DNA from: Parasphingorhabdus sp.
GTDB taxonomy: Bacteria > Pseudomonadota > Alphaproteobacteria > Sphingomonadales > Sphingomonadaceae
Reading direction: 5' to 3'
NCBI GenBank assembly: GCA_030373505.1
Contig: JAUCYS010000001.1
Span: 370,864-434,863 of the forward strand
DNA length: 64,000 bases
Below are positions 16,166 to 24,157 of the stretch, one piece after another (within the stretch, counting starts at the first letter, position 1; each line of letters opens with the position of its first letter). The position numbers and the translations under genes were made by a program. The notes under the pieces were generated by a model. That model saw only the letters and a list, made by a program, of their open reading frames with translations. It did no database searches and was not told the DNA's origin.

Positions 16166-18318
16166 TGGAGCGGGTTTCGGTCGATATCGGCGGCACCTTC
16201 ACCGATTGCTTTCTGGTCTGGGGCGATCGCTATGTGTCTGCCAAGGCGCTCACCACGCATCAGAATCTGGCGCTCGGATTCAACGCCGCACTGGGCCAGG
16301 CGATTGAGCAGCTGGATCTCACGCTCGAACAGGTAATGGGCGAGGTGGACAGTGTCCGCTACGCTACAACGCTGGGCACCAATGCGCTGATCGAACGGCG
16401 CGGTCCGACGATCGGTGTGATCACCACTGCCGGTTTCGAGAGCAGCGTCCCCCTGAGCCGTGGTCGCGGCTATGGCGAGGGCCTGCCCGATCGCTTCCGC
16501 AAGGATTTGCCGATGGCGCAGCGGCCCGAGCCAATCGTGCCCATCCCGCTGATCGCCGGTGTGCGCGAGCGTCTCTCGGAAACCGGCGAGGTGATCATGG
16601 CGCTGGACGAGGAAGACGTCCGTGCCCAGGTGCGCAAGCTGGTTGATCGCGGGGCGCAGGCCTTTGTCGTCAGCCTTGTGAACTCGGTCGTCAATCCGGC
16701 GCACGAATTGCGCGTCGAGGAACTGATCCGCAGCGAATATCCCGAGCATATGCTGGGCTCCGCGCCGATCATTCTCGCCCATCTCGTGGCGGGCCGTAAA
16801 GGTGAATATGCCCGGACCTCTTCGGCCATTGTCGATGCCTTTCTGCACAAGGCCATGTATCTCGGCCTTTCGACGCTGGAGTTGAACCTGCGTGATAATG
16901 GCCATGAGCGGCCGATGCAGGTGGTCCATAATTCGGGCGGCATGGCGCAGCTCAATTCGACCGACGCGCTGCAGACGCTCCATTCCGGCCCGGTCGCCGG
17001 AATCGGGGCCTCCGAGCATCTCGCGGCCGAGACCGATCTGGGCAATGTCGTGTGCAGCGATATGGGCGGCACCTCGTTCGATATCGGTCTTGTGGTCGAG
17101 GGCGGCGTGAAATTCTATGATTTCAACCCGGTGATCGACCGCTGGATGGTCAATATCCCGATGGTGCACCTGGTAACTTTGGGGGCGGGCGGCGGCTCTG
17201 TCGCGCGCTACGACCGGCTGCGCCGAACCGTTGCGGTCGGCCCCGAAAGCGCGGGCTCCGATCCGGGTCCCGCCTGTTACGACAAGGGCGGCCGCGATGT
17301 GACGGTCACGGACGCCGATCTGGTGCTCGGCTATCTTGAACCCGATAATTATGCTGGCGGCCAGATTGCGCTGAGCGAGAAACGCGCGACCAATATGTTC
17401 ACACGCAATATCGGCAAGCCGCTGGATATCGACGCGGTGGCCGCGGCCAAGCTGGTGAAGCAGAAGGTCGACAATGACATGGCCAACGGCATTGCACAGG
17501 AATTGCGCGCCAGGGGCTATGAACCGGCCAATTTCACTCTGCTGGCCTATGGCGGAAACGGCGCGCTGCATGCCTGCGGTATCGCCGATGCAATCGGCAT
17601 CAAGAAGGTTCTGGTGCCACCGTTCAGCGCCATCTTCTCGGCTGTCGGTGCGGGCAATATGGACCAGCTCCATATCCACGAACGCTCCGTCTATCTGCAA
17701 ATCTATGACAGTGTGACGCGCGCCTTGCTATCCGATTTCGATGGCTTCAACGCCATTGTCGAACAGCTGGAAGAGCGCGGTCGGCTTGATCTGGTGCGGC
17801 AGGGCTATGGCGAGGACGAGATCGAGCATCGCCTCGAACTCGATATGCGCTACGGCAACCAGCTCGCCCAGACCGCTGTTGTCGTCGGCCAGAATCGTAT
17901 CACCCGCAGCAGCGAATTGCTGGAGCTGATCGCGCTGTTTGGCCGCGATTATGGCAAACGGTTCGGCGAAGGCAGCCAGGCTCCGGAAGCGGGCATCCGC
18001 ATCAATACGGTGCGCGTTGCCTCTTTTGTCCGGGCACCCAAGCTGGCGTTCTCGAAAGTGCTGCCGGCGCCCGAAACGCTGCGCCCGGCACCCGAACCGG
18101 CAGAGCGCAAGATCTGCCACTTCATCGGGCATGACGAGCCGACCGAGACCGGGTTTTACCGCCTTGAATCGCTTGAGCCCGGTCATGTCGTCGAAGGGCC
18201 GTCAGTCGTCATCTCGGCATCGACGACCTTTCTGGTGGAACCCGGCTGGCGGCTGTCGGTCGGTGAATATGGCGCAGGCTGGCTGGAACGCCAGGACAAA
18301 GTTGGAGAAACGCAATGA
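16165..18318 (+). CDS. Apc3-like subunit, hydantoinase A/oxoprolinase fold (acetone carboxylase beta type)
   Basis: The 717-aa protein is the second HyuA-like subunit. Motifs are ERVSVDIGGTFTDCFLVWGD at the N-terminus, VRYATTLGTNALIERRGPTIG, CSDMGGTSFDIGLVVEGG (second phosphate loop), GPESAGSDPGPACYDKGG, and LAYGGNGALHACGIADAIG. It is closer to the classical acetone carboxylase beta subunit than the first HyuA copy. It begins at the last base of the preceding gene and overlaps the next by 4 bp. In the family, this subunit hydrolyses ATP to activate substrate and bicarbonate. Confidence 0.85.
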   Translation: MERVSVDIGGTFTDCFLVWGDRYVSAKALTTHQNLALGFNAALGQAIEQLDLTLEQVMGEVDSVRYATTLGTNALIERRGPTIGVITTAGFESSVPLSRGRGYGEGLPDRFRKDLPMAQRPEPIVPIPLIAGVRERLSETGEVIMALDEEDVRAQVRKLVDRGAQAFVVSLVNSVVNPAHELRVEELIRSEYPEHMLGSAPIILAHLVAGRKGEYARTSSAIVDAFLHKAMYLGLSTLELNLRDNGHERPMQVVHNSGGMAQLNSTDALQTLHSGPVAGIGASEHLAAETDLGNVVCSDMGGTSFDIGLVVEGGVKFYDFNPVIDRWMVNIPMVHLVTLGAGGGSVARYDRLRRTVAVGPESAGSDPGPACYDKGGRDVTVTDADLVLGYLEPDNYAGGQIALSEKRATNMFTRNIGKPLDIDAVAAAKLVKQKVDNDMANGIAQELRARGYEPANFTLLAYGGNGALHACGIADAIGIKKVLVPPFSAIFSAVGAGNMDQLHIHERSVYLQIYDSVTRALLSDFDGFNAIVEQLEERGRLDLVRQGYGEDEIEHRLELDMRYGNQLAQTAVVVGQNRITRSSELLELIALFGRDYGKRFGEGSQAPEAGIRINTVRVASFVRAPKLAFSKVLPAPETLRPAPEPAERKICHFIGHDEPTETGFYRLESLEPGHVVEGPSVVISASTTFLVEPGWRLSVGEYGAGWLERQDKVGETQ

Positions 18319-20576
18319 CCCTCGACACGAACCAGCCGCAGAGCGGCGAAACACCCGAAACCGGGGATGAAGGTGTCAGCGAGTTTTTGCGCGACACCAG
18401 CCTGTTTCTCGCGCCCGATCCGCTGATCATGAACAATCACGGGGTCGAGGATCGGACGCCGTTGGAAGAGGAAAGTCTGGCGGCCGAGAAAGATCCGGCG
18501 CGGCTCGAAATCGTGCGCGAGCGCCTGCTCGCCGGGGCCAACGAGAGTTTCGACATGCTGGAAAGCATGGGTGCGGCGCCAGGGGCGAAATGGGGCGACT
18601 GCGTCTCGGCTATCTTCACCGCGAGCGGCGATCTCAGTCTCGCCAGCACCGGCGGCGTGGTGATCTTCTGCAATCTGGTGCAATATCCGATCAAGTTCAT
18701 CAACAAATATTGGACGAATGAACCCACGGTCGGTGTGCGCGAGGGCGATGCCTTTCTGGTCAATGACGCGCGCTACGGGCAGGCCCATAATACCGACCAG
18801 TCGATGATGATGCCGGTTTTCTGGGAAGGCAAGCTGGTAGCCTGGGTGGGCGCCACCGTTCACGAGGGCGAAAATGGCGCGATCGAGCCCGGGGGGATGC
18901 CGTCCATGGCCGAGCAGGTTTGGGACGAAGGGCTGAAAATGTCGCCTTTTCGCGTCGCCGAAAATTACACGCTGCGCCGCGATATCGTCACCTTCCTGCA
19001 GAATTCGGTGCGCGAGCCCAAGCTGCAATATGCCGATATGAAGGTGAAGATGTTCACCTGCCGCCGGCTCGAGCAGCGGATGCATGAGGCAATCAGCGAA
19101 TTCGGGCTGGAGGCGGTTGTCGCGTGTCTGCGCTCCAATCTCGAAGACACCGATGTCGAGGTGCGCAAGCGGCTGAAGGAATGGCCGGACGGCACGGTGC
19201 GCCACAGCTGGTGGACCGATGGCACGTTGCGCGAAAATGCGATGATCAAGATCAACCTGGCGCTTACCAAGAGGGGGGACCGGCTGATCTTCGACTATCG
19301 CGGCTCCTCGCCCGAATTCACCAACCGGTCGAACAATTCGCTCGATATCACGCTGAAGGGCATGCTGGCACAATTGTTCCTGACCTATATCTGGCCTGAT
19401 CTGCCCCGCAACCAGGGTGTGCTAGCGCCGATCGAGTTCATCTTTGACGAACGTTCGATCATCAAGCCGGATTTCGGTACGCCCAATGCGCAAAGCATGA
19501 TGTCGGTATTCACCTCGTGGAGCGTCGCGCAGGTCTGCGTGATGAAATATCTCTATTCAGTGCCCGACAAATATACCCGGGTGATCGCGCCCTGGTTCAA
19601 CATGATCAACACATTCCTGTTCGGAGGGGTGACCCAGCATGGCGAGATGGTCGGCAATGTCTGCGCCGACATCAACGGCATGGGCGGTGGCGCGCTCGCG
19701 GATCGCGACGGCCAGCATAGCTGCGCCCCGATCTTCGCCACGATGGCCGATCTGGGCGAACAGGAATTCATGGAAGAAGAGATGCCGTTTGTGCAGCTCG
19801 TCTCCAAGAAGCTGATGAAGGACAATCAGGGCTTTGGCCGCCAGCGCGGCGGCATGGGCTATCAGATGATCCTGGCGCTACGCGACAGCCCGGTTTGGGG
19901 CTTCATGCTGACGGCGATCGGATCGAAGTTCCCGAACGTGCCCGGGCTGTTCGGCGGCTACGGCTGCCCGACCTATCCCTTGTGCCGGATTTCGAATGTC
20001 GATGTCTTCGAAGCGATGCAGAGCGATCCGTCGCAGTTCCGCTACTCGATTGAGGAGTTGATGAACGAGCGACCTTTTGCCGAGGGCAAATATAGCACGC
20101 ATCCCATGTTCATGCCCTATTCGCTGGCCGAGCGGGGGGAGCTTTACATGATCGCTCAGGGAACTGGCGGCGGTTTTGGCGATCCGCTGGAGCGCGACCC
20201 GGAAGAGGTGATGCGGGATTATCAGGAAGATCTTGTCTCGGAGGATGTCGCATGGCGGATTTATCGCGTGGTCTTCGATCCCGAAACGCGGATCGTTGAT
20301 GAAGAGGCGACGCGATCAGCCCGGGATGAAGCCCGCAAGCAGCGGCTGGATGAGAGCATGTCCTTTGAGGATTATTGCGCGGACTATGTGACGGAAACAC
20401 CACCCGCGAACCTGCCTTATTATGGTTCATGGGAAGACCCGGCGATGGTCTATGCCGGATCGCCGGATCGCTATTATCCAGCGGGCCAAGTCAATCCACC
20501 GGTCGTCATGCCGAACCCGCTCGAGGTGAAAATTGCCAGGCTGGAGCGTGAACTTGCCGAAGCGCGGCAGGGCTGA
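18315..20576 (+). CDS. Apc4-like subunit, hydantoinase B/oxoprolinase fold (acetone carboxylase alpha type)
   Basis: The 753-aa protein is a HyuB-family member. Recognisable segments are FCNLVQYPIKFINKYW, EGDAFLVNDARYGQAHNTDQ, VHEGENGAIEPGGMPSM, DYRGSSPEFTNRSNNSLD, and the late GTGGGFGDPLERDPEEVMRD typical of HyuB C-termini. In carboxylases of this class the HyuB-like subunit holds the metal and carries out C-C bond formation. It starts inside the stop of the previous gene (ATGA overlap). The C-terminal tail is predicted coiled coil (LEVKIARLERELAEARQ). Confidence 0.85.
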   Translation: MTLDTNQPQSGETPETGDEGVSEFLRDTSLFLAPDPLIMNNHGVEDRTPLEEESLAAEKDPARLEIVRERLLAGANESFDMLESMGAAPGAKWGDCVSAIFTASGDLSLASTGGVVIFCNLVQYPIKFINKYWTNEPTVGVREGDAFLVNDARYGQAHNTDQSMMMPVFWEGKLVAWVGATVHEGENGAIEPGGMPSMAEQVWDEGLKMSPFRVAENYTLRRDIVTFLQNSVREPKLQYADMKVKMFTCRRLEQRMHEAISEFGLEAVVACLRSNLEDTDVEVRKRLKEWPDGTVRHSWWTDGTLRENAMIKINLALTKRGDRLIFDYRGSSPEFTNRSNNSLDITLKGMLAQLFLTYIWPDLPRNQGVLAPIEFIFDERSIIKPDFGTPNAQSMMSVFTSWSVAQVCVMKYLYSVPDKYTRVIAPWFNMINTFLFGGVTQHGEMVGNVCADINGMGGGALADRDGQHSCAPIFATMADLGEQEFMEEEMPFVQLVSKKLMKDNQGFGRQRGGMGYQMILALRDSPVWGFMLTAIGSKFPNVPGLFGGYGCPTYPLCRISNVDVFEAMQSDPSQFRYSIEELMNERPFAEGKYSTHPMFMPYSLAERGELYMIAQGTGGGFGDPLERDPEEVMRDYQEDLVSEDVAWRIYRVVFDPETRIVDEEATRSARDEARKQRLDESMSFEDYCADYVTETPPANLPYYGSWEDPAMVYAGSPDRYYPAGQVNPPVVMPNPLEVKIARLERELAEARQG

Positions 20577-20579
20577 TCG

Positions 20580-21311
20580 ATGGCGCGGACGCTGTGGCTG
20601 GATGCTTATGATTATGCGGTCGCCCTGCTGCGCAGCGGTGAGGACCCGTGGCTGCAACCGGACTCAATCGGGATTTTCTGCGACGAGGCGATCAAATTGC
20701 TGGGGGCGGATTATCTGCTGTTGCCGCTTGCATCCTTGCTGGAAACCTACCTTGCCGAGGCAGGGGATGATGGGGAAGCGCGGGCAGAGGCTCTGGATGA
20801 CGCGGTCGGCGAGGGCGAATTGCTGGAGACTATTGGTCGCGCAATGACGGCACTGGCTGTATCGTCCGGGGGTGCCAAGGTCGTCCCGGTCTTGTCTGGG
20901 CCTGCGGTTATCGGCGGCGATGACACGGATGCTCTGGATATTGCATCGATGGCGCTGGGTGACATTCTCCGCGCTGTTGCCCCGATCCAGTCCGGGATTG
21001 TCGGGTTGGACGAACCGGAGAAAGCCGGGCTTGCAGAGACAGGTTCGCTGTTCCGCATTGCCGAACATGCGGGCTGTGCGATGATGCTGCTCGGCCACGC
21101 GGACTATGAGGACGCCGCCTATTGCTTCCCGTCAACGGACACAGCGTCGCCGCTTGGCAAGGGTGGTTGCCAGACAATCGGCAGCGAGGGTTTTTCTGGC
21201 GATGTCGCAGCCGATTTATCTGCCGAACATATCCGAATCCAGCTCGCCGCCGACGCACGGCCTGAATTCGTGCTCGAGCGCCTTGCCTCACTGCGGTCGA
21301 AGGAGGCGTGA
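20580..21311 (+). CDS. Apc5-like accessory subunit of the ketone carboxylase operon
   Basis: The 243-aa, acidic, mainly helical protein starts 3 bp after the HyuB-like gene. No catalytic motif is obvious. Segments such as LETIGRAMTALAVSSGGAKVVPVLSGP and ADYEDAAYCFPSTDTASPLGKGGCQ are distinctive. Position (fifth, after the HyuB gene and before an acyl-CoA ligase) equals that of the epsilon subunit Apc5 in acetophenone carboxylase, but it is smaller (about 26 versus 34 kDa). The assignment rests on position, not on recognised homology. Confidence 0.5.
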   Translation: MARTLWLDAYDYAVALLRSGEDPWLQPDSIGIFCDEAIKLLGADYLLLPLASLLETYLAEAGDDGEARAEALDDAVGEGELLETIGRAMTALAVSSGGAKVVPVLSGPAVIGGDDTDALDIASMALGDILRAVAPIQSGIVGLDEPEKAGLAETGSLFRIAEHAGCAMMLLGHADYEDAAYCFPSTDTASPLGKGGCQTIGSEGFSGDVAADLSAEHIRIQLAADARPEFVLERLASLRSKEA

Positions 21312-21313
21312 GG

Positions 21314-22879
21314 ATGCAATCGGGTCTGCTCTTTCACGACATGTTCGATTTTCACGTCGCCAGCCGTCCGGGGCAGATGTGCATCGATGACGGCACGCGC
21401 GCGCTGAGCTTTGCTGAGGCGGGGCAGGAAGTGAACCGGATCGCCAATGGGCTGATCGGTCTGGGCCTGAAAAAGGGCGACCGGTTTGGCTATCTGTCCC
21501 GCAACTCCGCCGATATGTGGCTGATGTATCTGGCCGCATCGCGGACCGGAGCGGTACCGGTCCCGCTCAACTATCGTCTCGCGCCGGCTGAGTGGACCTA
21601 TATTCTCGACAATGCCGAGGCCAGGATGGTCTTTGTCGGGCCGGGCTATGATGCGGCGATGGCCGAGATCGCGGACGAATTGTCCACGGTCGAGCGGTTC
21701 ATCTCTTTTGAGGGCGGGCTGGATGGCGCGCTGGGTTATCATGACTGGCTCGCCGAACAGGACGTTTCTCCGCTATCCTGCACCATCCAGTCGGACGATA
21801 TTTTCTACCAGATGTATACGAGCGGGACGACCGGTCTGCCCAAGGGCGTGATCGTCAATCATGCCAATTACGCGGCGAATATCGCCCAGACGACCAATAT
21901 GATCACCAGGCTCCCCGATGCCGGCGATACCGCACTGGTGGTGACTCCACTCTATCATGCCGCCGCCGTATGGATTGCGGCCTTTTGCACGGCCCGGGGC
22001 ATGTCGATCATCCTGAAGACCGATTTCGATCCGGTTGATGTCGTTGAGACACTGGACCGGGAGCGTGTCGCCTTCACTTTCCTCGTGCCGGCAATGATCC
22101 AGGCCTGTCTCACCGGTGTGCCGGATATCGCCGAGCGGGACTGGTCGGCGCTCAAAATGCTGATGTATGGCGCATCGCCCATCGCCGAAGATGTGTTGCG
22201 CCGTGCGGTCTCCTGTTTCGGTTGCGACGTCTATCAGGCCTATGGCCTGACCGAGACGACCGCCATCCTCACCCTGTTGGGGGCAGAAGAACATCGCCGG
22301 GCACTGGCCGGGGAAACCCATTTGCTCCTCGCCGCTGGCCGCCCCTTGCCCGGCACCCAGATGCGGATCGCCGATGATAAGGACCGCCCCTGTCCAACCG
22401 GCCAGATACTGGCGCGCGGCCCTCAGATCGTGCCCGGCTACTGGGCGCTGGAAGAGGCGACCGCAGCCTTTCTCAAGGATGACTGGGCGCATACCGGCGA
22501 TGCCGGGGAAATCGACCAGGAAGGCTATCTCTATATAAGGGACCGGATCAAGGACATGGTCGTCAGTGGCGGCGAAAATATCTATCCGCGCGAGGTGGAA
22601 AACGCCCTGTTCGATCATCCCCGGATCATCGATGCCGCAGTGATTGGCGTGCCGGACGAGAAATTCGGGGAAGCGCTGCTCGCCGTGATCGTCACCGATA
22701 CGGGCGAAGCGCTGTCGACCGATGAGGTGATCGCTTTTTGCCGGACAAAGCTGGGTGGCTACAAGGTCCCGCGCCGGATCAGCTGCGTCTCCGAACTGCC
22801 CCGCAATGCCAGTGGCAAGGTGCTGAAACAGGAATTGCGCAAACCTTATTGGGGCGATGGCAGCCGGGGTGTTGGCTAG
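21314..22879 (+). CDS. AMP-forming acyl-CoA ligase (benzoylacetate-CoA-ligase-like by context)
   Basis: Start chosen at ATG 21314 (GGAGG 7 nt upstream) rather than GTG 21308, giving 521 aa. It has the adenylation P-loop YTSGTTGLPKGV (about 168-179), the YQAYGLTETTAILT core, the HTGDAGEIDQEGY hinge region, DRIKDMVVSGGENIYPREVE and the catalytic Lys in RNASGKVLKQELR. It is an ANL-superfamily medium-chain or aromatic ligase. It sits directly behind the carboxylase genes, where Aromatoleum has the ligase for benzoylacetate, so its likely substrate is the beta-keto acid made by carboxylation. Substrate is inferred. Confidence 0.9.
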   Translation: MQSGLLFHDMFDFHVASRPGQMCIDDGTRALSFAEAGQEVNRIANGLIGLGLKKGDRFGYLSRNSADMWLMYLAASRTGAVPVPLNYRLAPAEWTYILDNAEARMVFVGPGYDAAMAEIADELSTVERFISFEGGLDGALGYHDWLAEQDVSPLSCTIQSDDIFYQMYTSGTTGLPKGVIVNHANYAANIAQTTNMITRLPDAGDTALVVTPLYHAAAVWIAAFCTARGMSIILKTDFDPVDVVETLDRERVAFTFLVPAMIQACLTGVPDIAERDWSALKMLMYGASPIAEDVLRRAVSCFGCDVYQAYGLTETTAILTLLGAEEHRRALAGETHLLLAAGRPLPGTQMRIADDKDRPCPTGQILARGPQIVPGYWALEEATAAFLKDDWAHTGDAGEIDQEGYLYIRDRIKDMVVSGGENIYPREVENALFDHPRIIDAAVIGVPDEKFGEALLAVIVTDTGEALSTDEVIAFCRTKLGGYKVPRRISCVSELPRNASGKVLKQELRKPYWGDGSRGVG

Positions 22880-22881
22880 CC

Positions 22882-24027
22882 ATGGCTCTCAAACGCGATG
22901 GCTGCGGCCTTTATGACGAAACCCACACACAATTTCGCGAGACCGTCCGGCGTACCCTGACCGATCAGGTCGCGCCGTATATCCGGAACTGGGAAAAAGC
23001 GGGCATGCCGCCGCGCAGCTTCTGGCACAGCTGTGCCTCTGCCGGTATGCTCTGCCCGCAGGTTCCTGAGCAATTTGGCGGGCCGGGGCTGGATTTTACC
23101 TACAACGCCGTGGTTGCGGAAGAACTTGGCTATCTCGGCTTCCCGCCTCCCGTTCTCGTTCATTCGGATATCGTCGCCGATTATCTGATCGCCTATGGCA
23201 GCGCAGAGCAGAAGCAGCGCTGGCTTCCCGCCATGGTCTCGGGCGATGCCATTGGCGCCATCGCGATGACCGAGCCCGGCACAGGCTCCGATCTCAAGGC
23301 AATACGGACAGTGGCCGCGCCAGATGACGAGGGCTTTATACTCAACGGCACAAAAACCTATATCACCAACGGGGCCAGCGCCGATCTGATCATTGTCGTC
23401 GCGAAAACCGATATCGGGGCGGGCGCCCGGGGCATGAGCCTCTTGCTCGTGTCCGGCGATAGCGAAGGGCTGACGCACGGCAAGCCGCTGGACAAGGTCG
23501 GTCAGCATTGCGGTGATACGACCGAGCTGTTCTTTGACAATGTTCGCGTGCCTTCCGAGAATCTGCTTGGCGAGCCCGGGCAGGCGTTCGGCTATCTGAT
23601 GGCGCAACTGGCACAGGAGCGGCTCGCGATCGCGATTTCGGCGCAGGCAACGGCGCAGCGGGCGTTTGACGAGGCGGTTATCTTCACCTCGGAACGGAGC
23701 GCTTTCGGGCAGCGGATCATCGATTTCCAGAACAGCCGGTTCAAGCTCGCCGGACTCAAGGCTGAATTGCAGGTCGGCTGGGCGCATATCGACTGGGCGA
23801 TTGCCAGGCATGTGTGCGGGGAGCTGACCGGTGCAGAAGCCTCAGCGGCAAAATTCTGGCACACGGAATTGCAGGGGCGGTGTTGTGACCAGGCGCTGCA
23901 GCTCCATGGCGGAGCCGGATATATGAACGAATATCCGATCGCACGGCTGTGGAAGGACAGCCGGGTAACGCGGATTTTTGGCGGTACGAACGAGGTCATG
24001 CTCGAGGTTCTGGGACGGACGCTTTGA
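22882..24027 (+). CDS. Acyl-CoA dehydrogenase
   Basis: Start at ATG 22882, 2 bp after the ligase stop (381 aa, the usual length); the ORF-track start lies inside the ligase. Family motifs are AMTEPGTGSDLKAIRT (flavin/substrate loop), TYITNGASADLIIVVAKT, ERSAFGQRIIDFQNSRF, LQLHGGAGYMNEYPI and the C-terminal RIFGGTNEVMLEVLGRTL. It introduces an alpha,beta double bond into an acyl-CoA with FAD. It is the last gene of the apc-like operon and would extend the pathway after ligation or thiolysis. Confidence 0.92.
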   Translation: MALKRDGCGLYDETHTQFRETVRRTLTDQVAPYIRNWEKAGMPPRSFWHSCASAGMLCPQVPEQFGGPGLDFTYNAVVAEELGYLGFPPPVLVHSDIVADYLIAYGSAEQKQRWLPAMVSGDAIGAIAMTEPGTGSDLKAIRTVAAPDDEGFILNGTKTYITNGASADLIIVVAKTDIGAGARGMSLLLVSGDSEGLTHGKPLDKVGQHCGDTTELFFDNVRVPSENLLGEPGQAFGYLMAQLAQERLAIAISAQATAQRAFDEAVIFTSERSAFGQRIIDFQNSRFKLAGLKAELQVGWAHIDWAIARHVCGELTGAEASAAKFWHTELQGRCCDQALQLHGGAGYMNEYPIARLWKDSRVTRIFGGTNEVMLEVLGRTL

Positions 24028-24040
24028 TAGATTGAAAATG

Positions 24041-24058
24041 CCCACCCATCGGGGTGGG
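24041..24058. promoter_or_regulatory. CCCACCC-ATCG-GGGTGGG dyad between acyl-CoA dehydrogenase and TonB-dependent receptor
   Basis: A perfect 7-bp inverted repeat with a 4-base loop, 13 bp after the dehydrogenase stop and 100 bp before the receptor ATG. It can be read as a terminator (stem then TTGTTT) or as the third copy of the dyad found before the regulator and the apc operon. Both roles may hold. Confidence 0.5.
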
Positions 24059-24157
24059 TTGTTTCTGATGTCACTGTTTCAATGAAGAAATGCAGCATCG
24101 TCCAACGGTGCAACAGAGCCCTTGAAAGGGACGGTTTATTAGGGAGGATTATTAGCA

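Noticed and set aside
16144-17700. 518-aa minus-strand ORF
   Set aside because: Antisense to the Apc3-like gene; no domain seen.
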